Assembly (NCBI GenBank): GCA_024229515.1
Contig: JAAESI010000242.1
Span: forward strand, 1-64,000
Origin: Pseudomonadota bacterium
GTDB taxonomy: Bacteria > Myxococcota_A > UBA796 > UBA9615
Length of the DNA stretch: 64,000 nucleotides
Direction of reading: 5' to 3'
Under the pieces are notes generated by a model. That model did not search any database and was not told the DNA's origin. It was given only the letters and a program-made list of their open reading frames with translations. Position 1 is the stretch's first letter. Each line of letters opens with the position of its first letter. Positions 15,489-22,485 of the stretch are shown piece after piece. A program made the translations under genes and the position numbers.

Positions 15489-16486
15489 GTCGAGGACGCT
15501 CGCACGGACGCGACGATCTGCTTCGTCGCGTCCGCCACCGAGACGCGCACCGAGTAGCCGAGGTCGCGCTGGGCGGGACCGATGTCGAACGTGTGGGTGC
15601 GCCCCATGCCGACCACCTGGAGCTGCGTGATCGGAGGCTCGCCCCCCAGGCGCAGGACGCGCCACACGAACTCGACGAGCTTCGCCGCCCGCATCGCGCG
15701 GGCGAAGCTGAGGGTGCGGCTGGGACCGGGGAGCCCGAGCTGGCTCAGGAGGTCGCGGATCCAGTCCCAGGTCCGGACCGGCTCGCCGTTGCTGATGAAG
15801 TAGGCCTTGCCCGCGCAGACGGCGTCGGGGCCGGTGAGGGCGTCGGCGGCGTCCAGGTGCGCCCAGGCGGCGTTGTCGACGACGGTCAGGTCCACCAGCG
15901 CCGAGCCGTCCCCGATCTGGGGGAGCTTGCCCGCGCGCGCCTTGGCGATCAGGCGGGGGATCATGTTGGTCTCGCCGGGGCCGATGACCACGTGGGGGCG
16001 CAGCGCGACCGTCGCGAGGCCGTCGCCGTTGGCGGCCCGGGCCATCTGCTCGGCGGCCGCCTTGGTCTCCTGGTAGAGGCTCGCGAACGACGTCGCGTAG
16101 GGCACGTCCGGCCCGCCGTTCACCACGTCCTCGAGGTACCCGATCACCGACGGCGTCGAGCAGTACACGAGCTTGGGCACACCGGCGGCGCGGCAACCGT
16201 CGATGACGTTCTTGGTGCCATCGACGTTGATACCGTAGAAGGCCTCCCGCTTGCCCCAGGGGGCCGCCAGCGCGGCTAGGTGAAAGACGACGTCCTGCCC
16301 CTCGCAGGCCTTGGCCACACCCTCGGCGTCGCGCAGATCGACCTGGAGCCCGGTGACCCCGTCGAGCACCTCGATCGCCGGGTACCGGCTGCGCGCGAGA
16401 AAGGTCACCTCATCGCCCCGCTGGGCCAGCAACTGCACGACCCGGCTCCCGACGAAGCCGCCCCCTCCTGTCACCAACGCCTTCAT
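15485..16486 (-). CDS. NAD(P)-dependent epimerase/3-beta-HSD-type dehydrogenase
   Basis: 333 residues, extended short-chain dehydrogenase. It opens with the Rossmann motif TGGGGFVG (residues 6-13), has VFHLAA, the catalytic Ser-Tyr-Lys set (STPSV and YQETK) and LRPHVVIGPGE. The pattern is closest to 3-beta-hydroxysteroid dehydrogenase/OleD-type reductases, which reduce 2-alkyl-3-ketoacids or sterol ketones; the substrate here is not determinable. First gene of the lpxD operon, with a clear GGAGGA Shine-Dalgarno 5 nt before the ATG. Confidence 0.8.
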   Translation of the reverse strand: MKALVTGGGGFVGSRVVQLLAQRGDEVTFLARSRYPAIEVLDGVTGLQVDLRDAEGVAKACEGQDVVFHLAALAAPWGKREAFYGINVDGTKNVIDGCRAAGVPKLVYCSTPSVIGYLEDVVNGGPDVPYATSFASLYQETKAAAEQMARAANGDGLATVALRPHVVIGPGETNMIPRLIAKARAGKLPQIGDGSALVDLTVVDNAAWAHLDAADALTGPDAVCAGKAYFISNGEPVRTWDWIRDLLSQLGLPGPSRTLSFARAMRAAKLVEFVWRVLRLGGEPPITQLQVVGMGRTHTFDIGPAQRDLGYSVRVSVADATKQIVASVRASST

Positions 16487-16516
16487 CTTCGTCCTCCGGT
16501 CCCGTCGCGGGCGGGA

Positions 16517-16522
16517 ATCCTA
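16517..16522 (-). promoter_or_regulatory. -10 element TAGGAT for the SDR-lpxD-lpxK operon
   Basis: TAGGAT on the minus strand about 30 nt before the ATG at 16486, followed by a leader with a good Shine-Dalgarno. A classical leadered promoter in contrast to most others here. Confidence 0.4.
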
Positions 16523-16607
16523 GCGGCACCGGGCCTTCGCCGGGAACCCCGTCGCCGTGGTGCTCCTCAGCACGCGCTCTGGGAGGTCCGGCCGGGCCGC
16601 GTGATCC

Positions 16608-18131
16608 TCAGCGGGTGAGCACCTGGAGACCGTGGGCGGGCACCTCTCCGAGCCCTTCGCCGGGGGCCGACTCCAGGCCGATCTCCCAGCCGTCGCCGAC
16701 TTCGAAGCGGACCGGCCGCTCACTGGCGTTGAGGAGGATCTCCAGCTCCCCGCCGATCCGCAGCACGAACGCGTGCAGCGATGGGTGCGACCACGATCCC
16801 GCGTGCAGCTCGCAACCCGGGGGATCGAACCACCTCACGTCGTCGGCGCACCAGGCGCGGTCCGAGCGGAGGATGGGGAACCGGCGTCGCAGCGCCAACG
16901 CGTCGATGACGAACCGCGTCAGCTCGGCATCCGCCGTCGCCCAGTGGGTCCACGTCAGCTCGCTGTCGTGGCAGTAGGCGTTGTTGTTCCCCTGCTGGGT
17001 CCGCCCCAATTCGTCGCCCCCGCCGATCATCGGCACGCCCTTGGACAGCGCCAGCGTGGCCAACAGGGAGCGCTCCACCAGCGGCGCGCGGGCGCCGAAG
17101 TCGCGGCTGAGGTTGTGGTTGCTCCCGTCCCGCCCCTGCTCGCCGTTGGCCTCGTTCAGCTTGCGGTCGTTGCGGACGAGATCGTGCAGCGTGAAGCCAT
17201 CGTGGCAGCAGACGTAGTTGATGCCGGAGGTCGGCGCCGGCAGCAGATCCGTCGATCCCGCCAGCCTTGTGGCGAACTCCGCCGCGGTCCCCTCATCGCC
17301 CCGCCAGAAGCCGCGCACGGCGTTGCGGTAGCAGTCGTTCCACGAACGCCAGCCGTCGGGGAAGCGGCCGAGCCGGTAGCCGTCGGGGCCCAGATCCCAC
17401 GGCTCGGCGATGAGCTTGACCCCTTCGAGCCGGGGATCGCGGACCAGCTCCTCCAGCAGGTCCCCTCCCCGCCCCATCGTGACCGCGAGATCGAACCGGA
17501 AGCCGTCCACCCCGAGCTCTTCGACCCACCACCGCAGGCAGTCCCGGACCAGATCCCGGACCGGGGCCTGGCTGAAGTCGACGGTGTTGCCGCAGCCGGT
17601 CCAGTCGACCCGCTGCCCGCGCCCGTCGTGCCGGTAGAAGGACTCCGGAAGCGCACCCTCGGCGGTGTGGTTGAAGACCACGTCCAGCAGCACCTCGATC
17701 CCGGCTTCGTGGAGGCCGCGGACCATCGCCCGAAACTCGTCCCCTTGACGCCCCGGGGCGGTGGCGAACCGCTCGTCGGGGGCGAACCAGCCCAGCGGGT
17801 TGTAGCCCCAGTAGTTGGTCAGCCCGAGGCCCGCGAGGCGCGGCTCGTCCGCGGCGTGTTGCACCGGCAGCAGCTCCACCGCGGTGACGCCCAACCCCAG
17901 GAGGTGGTCCAGCACCGCCGGCTCGGCCATTCCCCGGTAGGTGCCCCGGAGCTCGGGCCGCACCCCGGGATGCAGCCGGGTCATCCCCTTGACGTGGCAC
18001 TCGTAGATCACGGTGTCGGTCCACGCCGTCCGCGGCGGCTTCGTGACGCCCCAGTCGAACGGAGCCAGACCCGACCCCGGACGGGGGGGCGTGCCTGTCA
18101 GCAGCGGGCGCTGAAACGGCAGCTCGATCAC
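16608..18131 (-). CDS. glgX: Glycogen debranching enzyme GlgX-type, lacking CBM48
   Basis: 507 residues, GH13 family. The (beta/alpha)8 catalytic residues are all present: GFRFDLA (nucleophile Asp), LIAEPWDLG (acid/base Glu) and CCHDGFTLHD (transition-state Asp), plus the GlgX signatures FDWGVTKPPRTAWTDTVIYE, NYWGYNP, NEANGEQGRDGS and GNNNAYCHDSELTW. E. coli GlgX has about 130 further N-terminal residues with a CBM48 carbohydrate-binding domain; here only about 29 residues precede the catalytic start. The GTG start overlaps the cydB stop (GTGA), so the short form is a real, coupled gene, not a mis-called start. Expected to hydrolyse alpha-1,6 branches of limit dextrins. Confidence 0.87.
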   Translation of the reverse strand: MIELPFQRPLLTGTPPRPGSGLAPFDWGVTKPPRTAWTDTVIYECHVKGMTRLHPGVRPELRGTYRGMAEPAVLDHLLGLGVTAVELLPVQHAADEPRLAGLGLTNYWGYNPLGWFAPDERFATAPGRQGDEFRAMVRGLHEAGIEVLLDVVFNHTAEGALPESFYRHDGRGQRVDWTGCGNTVDFSQAPVRDLVRDCLRWWVEELGVDGFRFDLAVTMGRGGDLLEELVRDPRLEGVKLIAEPWDLGPDGYRLGRFPDGWRSWNDCYRNAVRGFWRGDEGTAAEFATRLAGSTDLLPAPTSGINYVCCHDGFTLHDLVRNDRKLNEANGEQGRDGSNHNLSRDFGARAPLVERSLLATLALSKGVPMIGGGDELGRTQQGNNNAYCHDSELTWTHWATADAELTRFVIDALALRRRFPILRSDRAWCADDVRWFDPPGCELHAGSWSHPSLHAFVLRIGGELEILLNASERPVRFEVGDGWEIGLESAPGEGLGEVPAHGLQVLTR

Positions 18132-19126
18132 CGCCGTTCCTCCGCGAACAGGGAGTAGAGCCAGAGGAACGACGGCACCAACAGAAGGGTGCCGACGGCG
18201 AGGATGCCGAGCATCATCTCCAGCACCGACGCGGGCGCCGCGGCGTCTACGTACGTCAGATCAGGGACGATCATGAACGGTCCCTGGGCCAGGCCCCAGC
18301 CGATGACGATCCCCGCGCATTGGCCGATCACGAAGGCCCGCGCCAGCTCGTACCGACGCGTCCACAGCATCACGATCGTGGCGATCGCGCAGCTCCCCGT
18401 GACCACGTGCAGGGGGAACGCCCACAGGCTGTCGACCAGCCCCTGGCGGAGGACGGGCGCGCCGCTGCCGGACAGAGCGAGGCCCAACGCCGCGAACGCC
18501 CCCGCCGCCACCGACGCGCCCAGGGCGCGCTGGCGAAAGTCCTCCTGCAGCTTCGGGTCCTTCAGGCGCACGCACAGGTAGACCGCTGCCAACTGCGCGC
18601 ACAGAGCCAGGGTTATGCCCCCGACGGCCCACGCGAACGGCTCGGTCCAGCCCGCATCCAGCGGCGAGACGATGCGGCCGTCGTCGACGCGAATCTCCCC
18701 GGAGCCGAGGGCGCCGACGCAGACCCCGAGCATGATCGGCGTGATCACCGACGCCCCGCCGAGCATCGCCCCCCACGCCTGCCGCTCGAACCGGCCCCCG
18801 CGGCCGTAGTGCCGAAACACGAACGCCGAGCCGCGCAGCACGATCCCCAACAGCAGCACCGTCAGGGGGATGTGCAGCGCGGTGGTGATTGTGGCGAACG
18901 CGCGCGGGAAACCGACGAACAGCACGACCACGACCAGGATCAGCCAGACGTGGTTCGCCTCCCAGATGGGGGCGAGAGCGCGATCGATCACCGCCCGATG
19001 CTGGTCCTTGCGGGGGCCCGAGGCGAGCAGGTCCCAGACGCCCCCGCCGTAGTCCGCACCGCCGGACAGCAGGTAGATCAGAATCGCCGCCCCGATCACG
19101 GTGACGGCGGCCAACGCGAGGCTCAC
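18128..19126 (-). CDS. cydB: Cytochrome bd-type quinol oxidase subunit II
   Basis: 332 residues with about eight to nine membrane segments. Typical features are LSGGADYGGGVWDLLASG near the N-terminus, APIWEANHVWLILVVVVLFVGFPRAF (the most conserved CydB segment), and GLAQGPFMIVPDLTY near the C-terminus. With CydA it forms the high-affinity terminal oxidase that reduces oxygen without proton pumping. The GTG start overlaps the cydA stop (GTGA). Confidence 0.93.
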   Translation of the reverse strand: MSLALAAVTVIGAAILIYLLSGGADYGGGVWDLLASGPRKDQHRAVIDRALAPIWEANHVWLILVVVVLFVGFPRAFATITTALHIPLTVLLLGIVLRGSAFVFRHYGRGGRFERQAWGAMLGGASVITPIMLGVCVGALGSGEIRVDDGRIVSPLDAGWTEPFAWAVGGITLALCAQLAAVYLCVRLKDPKLQEDFRQRALGASVAAGAFAALGLALSGSGAPVLRQGLVDSLWAFPLHVVTGSCAIATIVMLWTRRYELARAFVIGQCAGIVIGWGLAQGPFMIVPDLTYVDAAAPASVLEMMLGILAVGTLLLVPSFLWLYSLFAEERR

Positions 19127-20424
19127 GATCCGCCGCCCGGGCTGGCGAATACGTGCCGGCGCAGCAGCACGACGCAGACCCCCGCGAGCCCCAGGTAGAC
19201 CCCGGTGAACAGGCCCAGCGGCCACTGCAGGCCGGTGACCATCGTGACCGCCTCGGAGGTCCGCATGTGGCCGCGGATGATCCACGGCTGCCGCCCCACC
19301 TCGGTGACCACCCAGCCCGCTTCGATGGCGATGAAGCCCAGCGGCGCGCAGACCACGATCAGGCGCAGGAACCAGCGCGGCCAGACCCTCCTTCGCCACG
19401 CGATCCAGGCCCCCAGCAGCGCGACCCCCACAAGGACGAAGCCGCACCCGACCATGACGTCGAAGGCGAGGTGGACCGGCGCCACGGGAGGCCGGTCGTA
19501 GGCGGGGAACGCTTCCAGCCCCAGGACCTCGTGATCGAGGCGATGCCCCGCCATCAACGACAGCAGTCCGGGGATCTCGATGGCCCCGTTGGTCGTCATG
19601 GTGTCTTCGTTGGGCCAGCCCCCGATCTTCATCGCCGCGTAGCGCTCGGTGCGCCAGTGGCCCTCCGCCGCGGCGAGCTTGGCGGGTTGCTCGTGGGCGA
19701 TGAACCCTGCGCTGAAGTGGCCCGAGATCGGCTGCAGCAGGGCCGCCGTACCGCCGACCGCGAGCGCGATCGCGAGGGCCCGCCGGTGGAAGCGTTCGCC
19801 CGGGCTCTTCAGCAGCATCCAGGCGTGGATGCCGGCGACGGCGAAGCCGACCGCCTCGAAGGCGGCGATGACCATGTGGGGGACTTCGTAGAAGGCCGCG
19901 GGGTTCAGCAGCGCCTCGAGGGGACGGACCGCCGCGACGCTGCCGTCGGGGGCGAGATCGAACCCCGTGGGCGTGTTCATCCAGCCGTTGGCGCACAGCA
20001 CGAATGCGCCGCTGGCGACGCCTCCGAGCAACACCATGATCCCGGCGAAGAGGTGGCTGCGGGGGTCCACCCGATCCCAGCCGTACAGGTAGATCCCGAG
20101 GAAGATCGCCTCGGTGAAGAAGGCGAGCCCCTCCAGCGAGAAGGGCATGCCGATGATCGGCCCCGCGAACGCCATGAACTCGGGCCACAGGAGCCCCAAC
20201 TCGAACGACAGCACGGTGCCCGAGACCGCGCCGATGGCGACGAGGATCGCGACCCCCTTGGACCACCGCTTCGCCAGATCCAACGCCACCTTGTCGCCCG
20301 TACGCAGCCACCGCATCTCCGCCAGCACCATCAGCAGCGGCATCGCCATGCCGACGGCCGCGAAAATGATGTGGAAGCCCAGCGACATCGCCATCTGGCT
20401 GCGCGCGGCGAACAGATCGGTCAT
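19123..20424 (-). CDS. cydA: Cytochrome bd-type quinol oxidase subunit I
   Basis: 433 residues with nine predicted membrane helices. Recognisable segments are the N-terminal LGFHIIFAAVGMAMP (haem b595 His), FELGLLWPEFM with the conserved Glu, LEGLAFFTEAIFLGIYLYGWD, the quinol-site region, and the GRQPWIIRGHMRT motif before the last helices. The Q-loop is short, as in the CioA-like subgroup. The ATG at 20424 follows the stop of the upstream lipoprotein gene by 4 bp, so cydAB are likely transcribed from the promoter at 21283-21288. Confidence 0.93.
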   Translation of the reverse strand: MTDLFAARSQMAMSLGFHIIFAAVGMAMPLLMVLAEMRWLRTGDKVALDLAKRWSKGVAILVAIGAVSGTVLSFELGLLWPEFMAFAGPIIGMPFSLEGLAFFTEAIFLGIYLYGWDRVDPRSHLFAGIMVLLGGVASGAFVLCANGWMNTPTGFDLAPDGSVAAVRPLEALLNPAAFYEVPHMVIAAFEAVGFAVAGIHAWMLLKSPGERFHRRALAIALAVGGTAALLQPISGHFSAGFIAHEQPAKLAAAEGHWRTERYAAMKIGGWPNEDTMTTNGAIEIPGLLSLMAGHRLDHEVLGLEAFPAYDRPPVAPVHLAFDVMVGCGFVLVGVALLGAWIAWRRRVWPRWFLRLIVVCAPLGFIAIEAGWVVTEVGRQPWIIRGHMRTSEAVTMVTGLQWPLGLFTGVYLGLAGVCVVLLRRHVFASPGGGS

Positions 20425-20428
20425 CGGG

Positions 20429-21274
20429 TCACGGCTCGAAGGCCCACGTCAGGCCGCTGCGGATGGGGGGGTGGTCGGACAGGTCCACGCCCTCGGGGTC
20501 GAGGAACTCCGCGCTCAAGTCGGCCCACGAGTCGGCCGTCCAGGCGACGCCCCCGCCGTCGCGGAAGAGCACGCGGTCGATGTGATCGGGGGCGGTGCAG
20601 CCCACTTCGGCGCAGGTGTCCCGCAGCCCGGTGGGATCCAGCAGGGCGCTCCACTGAGCGGTCCCCGCGGAGAAGTCGTGCATGTTGAAGTCGCCCACGA
20701 ACACCACCGCGCGATCGGCCGACCACGTCGCGATGGCGTCGGTCACCTGGGCGATGTGGGCGTCCCGCACGGCGTAGTCCTCATCCCCGCCGCCGGCTTC
20801 GAAGTGGGTGTCGTACAGGTCGAAGCTGGCCCCCTCGGCGAGTTCCAGGCGGACCGCGAGAAAGCCCTTGGAGGCAAGGCAGTCCGAGGCGTTGTCGAGG
20901 AAGCCGAAGCAGTCGTCGTAGTGGACGGTCAGCTGGTCGAGCGCCGGCAGGTGGGCGAACACCCCCAACCCGCTGCCGTAGACCCGCTCCTCGTTGAGCG
21001 GCTCGGCGAAGCGCACCTGGGTGGGGTGCTCCGAATCGGCGGCGAGCAGGGCGAAGTCATCGTCGATCCACGACTCCTGCAAGCCGACCAGATCGAAATC
21101 GTTCAGGAGCGGCCCGATCTGCTCGATCCGCCCGGTGGTGTCATCCCCGGTGATGCCGCTGGGGAGGCCATGGACGTTGTAGGTGAGGATGTCGAAGTTC
21201 CCGTCGGCGGGGACGGGGCCTGGCTCGGGGCCGCAGCCGACGAGCAGGAGCAGCAGCAGGGGTCGCACTCGCAT
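20429..21274 (-). CDS. Endonuclease/exonuclease/phosphatase-family lipoprotein
   Basis: 281 residues. The signal peptide ends LLLLLVGC (lipobox), and the mature protein is an EEP-fold phosphodiesterase: ILTYNVHGLPS, VGLQESW (metal-binding Glu), LYDTHFEAGG, VFVGDFNMHD and the terminal LSDHPPI (catalytic His). Relatives include neutral sphingomyelinases and DNase I-like enzymes; being a lipoprotein, a membrane-associated lipid or nucleotide phosphodiesterase is plausible. Unusually, it heads the cydA-cydB-glgX unit with only a 4-bp gap. Confidence 0.82.
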   Translation of the reverse strand: MRVRPLLLLLLVGCGPEPGPVPADGNFDILTYNVHGLPSGITGDDTTGRIEQIGPLLNDFDLVGLQESWIDDDFALLAADSEHPTQVRFAEPLNEERVYGSGLGVFAHLPALDQLTVHYDDCFGFLDNASDCLASKGFLAVRLELAEGASFDLYDTHFEAGGGDEDYAVRDAHIAQVTDAIATWSADRAVVFVGDFNMHDFSAGTAQWSALLDPTGLRDTCAEVGCTAPDHIDRVLFRDGGGVAWTADSWADLSAEFLDPEGVDLSDHPPIRSGLTWAFEP

Positions 21275-21282
21275 CGTCCGGC

Positions 21283-21292
21283 AGTCTAGTCT
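21283..21292. promoter_or_regulatory. Overlapping divergent -10 elements
   Basis: TAGACT on the minus strand (21288-21283) lies 8 nt before the ATG at 21274; TAGTCT on the plus strand (21287-21292) lies 10 nt before the GTG at 21303. The two hexamers share two base pairs, so the divergent promoters should compete for polymerase. Confidence 0.45.
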
Positions 21293-21302
21293 CGCGCTGC
21301 TC

Positions 21303-22133
21303 GTGAATCCTCTCTGCCGCGATCTGCTGCTGGAGGGCCGCCGCCAGCGCGTCTGGGTGTTCGACGGCGGCTCCCCCGCGATCCTCGCCCTCCACGGCTT
21401 CAGCGGGAGCGGCCGCGACTTCGCGCCGATCGCCGAGCACCTGGAGCGCCAGGTCGCCGCCCCGGACCTCGTCGGGCATGGGCCCGGCAACGCACCCGAC
21501 GATCCGGCGGCGTACTCGATGGAGCGGGTCGTGGCCCGGCTGGAGGGCACCCTGAACGAGCTCAAGCTCGGGCGGGTCCCGGTGCTGGGCTACTCCATGG
21601 GAGGCCGGACGGCGCTGCACTTCGCCCTCGCCCACCCGGAGCGGACCGAAGCGCTGGTCCTCGTCGGCGCCACGCCCGGCTTCCGGGACGCCGCCGATTC
21701 CGCCGCCCGAATCCAAGCCGACGAGGCGCGGGCCCGAGCGGTCGAGGCGGGCGGCGTCGACGAGTTCGCAGCGCGGTGGGAGGAGCTCCCGATCATCGCC
21801 ACCCAGGCGCGGATCGCCGCCCCCTGGGGCGAGGCCATGCGGCAGCGACGCCGGGAGCACGAAGCGGCGGGGCTCGCCTCCAGCCTGCGCGGCATGGGGA
21901 CCGGAGCGATGGAGTCGGTGTGGGGCCGCCTCGCCGAGCTGGACGTGCCCACGCTCCTCATCACCGGGGCCGAGGACACCAGGTTCACCGCGATCGCCCG
22001 GGACATGCTGGGCCTGCTCCCGCGGGCCAGCCACATCGTGATCCGCCGCGCCGGCCACTGCGCCCACCTGGAGCGCCCAGACGAGGCCGCGGCTCAGGTC
22101 TGGGGCTTCCTGAAGGAAGTCGCGATCCGTTAG
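21303..22133 (+). CDS. menH: Alpha/beta hydrolase, probable SHCHC synthase (menaquinone)
   Basis: 276 residues. Alpha/beta-hydrolase triad: LGYSMGGRTALHFA (nucleophile Ser), TGAEDTRFTAIA (Asp) and RRAGHCAHLE (His); oxyanion region LHGFSGSGRDF. The combination GYSMGGR, the MGTGAMESVWGRL helix and AEDTRFTAIARDM is typical of MenH, which makes 2-succinyl-6-hydroxy-cyclohexadiene carboxylate. Other men genes are not in the window, so assignment rests on sequence alone. Its TAG stop is also the first three bases of the -10 for the next gene. Confidence 0.75.
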   Translation: MNPLCRDLLLEGRRQRVWVFDGGSPAILALHGFSGSGRDFAPIAEHLERQVAAPDLVGHGPGNAPDDPAAYSMERVVARLEGTLNELKLGRVPVLGYSMGGRTALHFALAHPERTEALVLVGATPGFRDAADSAARIQADEARARAVEAGGVDEFAARWEELPIIATQARIAAPWGEAMRQRRREHEAAGLASSLRGMGTGAMESVWGRLAELDVPTLLITGAEDTRFTAIARDMLGLLPRASHIVIRRAGHCAHLERPDEAAAQVWGFLKEVAIR

Positions 22134-22136
22134 GCT
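22131..22136 (+). promoter_or_regulatory. -10 element TAGGCT for the selenoprotein gene
   Basis: TAGGCT starts with the menH stop codon and lies 7 nt before the ATG at 22144; no Shine-Dalgarno follows. Confidence 0.4.
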
Positions 22137-22143
22137 CCCGCCC

Positions 22144-22485
22144 ATGATCGAGCTCATCTGCACCCGCACCTGAAGCACTTGTCGCAAGGCGGTCGCCTTG
22201 CTCAAGGAGCACAACCTCGACTTCGAGTACCGCGAGTACAAGAAGCAGCCCCTGACCGAGCAAGAGCTGCGCGACGTCGTCGCCATGCTGGGCGTGCCCG
22301 CCAAGGCGATCCTGCGCAAGCGGGACAAGGCCGTGGCCGCGCTCGGGCTCACCGGAGATGAATCGGACGACGTCCTGATCCCGCACATGGCCCAGAACCC
22401 GACGATGGTTCAGCGGCCGATCGGGATCCTCAACGGCAAGGCCGAGATCGGACGCCCCGTGGAGAACCTGCTGAAGCTCAGCTGA
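22144..22485 (+). CDS. ArsC/Spx-family thioredoxin-fold selenoprotein (in-frame TGA = Sec)
   Basis: The reading frame ATG...TGA...TGA encodes 113 residues if the TGA at 22171-22173 (codon 10) is read as selenocysteine: LICTRT-U-STCRKAVALLK, then the ArsC-family core (FEYREYKKQPLTEQELR, AILRKRDKAVAALGL, MAQNPTMVQRPIGILNGKAEIGRP). In Cys homologues the same position is the catalytic Cys of the C-STCRKA motif, so a UxxC redox pair results. A SECIS-like hairpin starts 10 nt after the TGA. A conventional gene caller would report only a truncated frame from about 22198. Probably a cytosolic glutaredoxin-like reductase; true arsenate activity is not shown. The 3' end overlaps the facing gene by 8 bp. 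Confidence 0.82.
22184..22201 (+). promoter_or_regulatory. Bacterial SECIS-like stem-loop
   Basis: GCAAGGC (22184-22190) pairs perfectly with GCCTTGC (22195-22201) around a GGTC loop. The loop begins 17 nt after the TGA. Bacterial SECIS elements sit immediately 3' of the UGA with an apical loop carrying a G/GU that SelB reads; the E. coli fdhF loop likewise contains GGUC. Confidence 0.78.

Noticed and set aside
22171-22173. TGA as a nonsense mutation making the ArsC-like gene a pseudogene
   Set aside because: The TGA replaces exactly the catalytic Cys codon, the downstream frame is intact to a normal stop, and a SECIS-like hairpin follows, so recoding as selenocysteine explains more.
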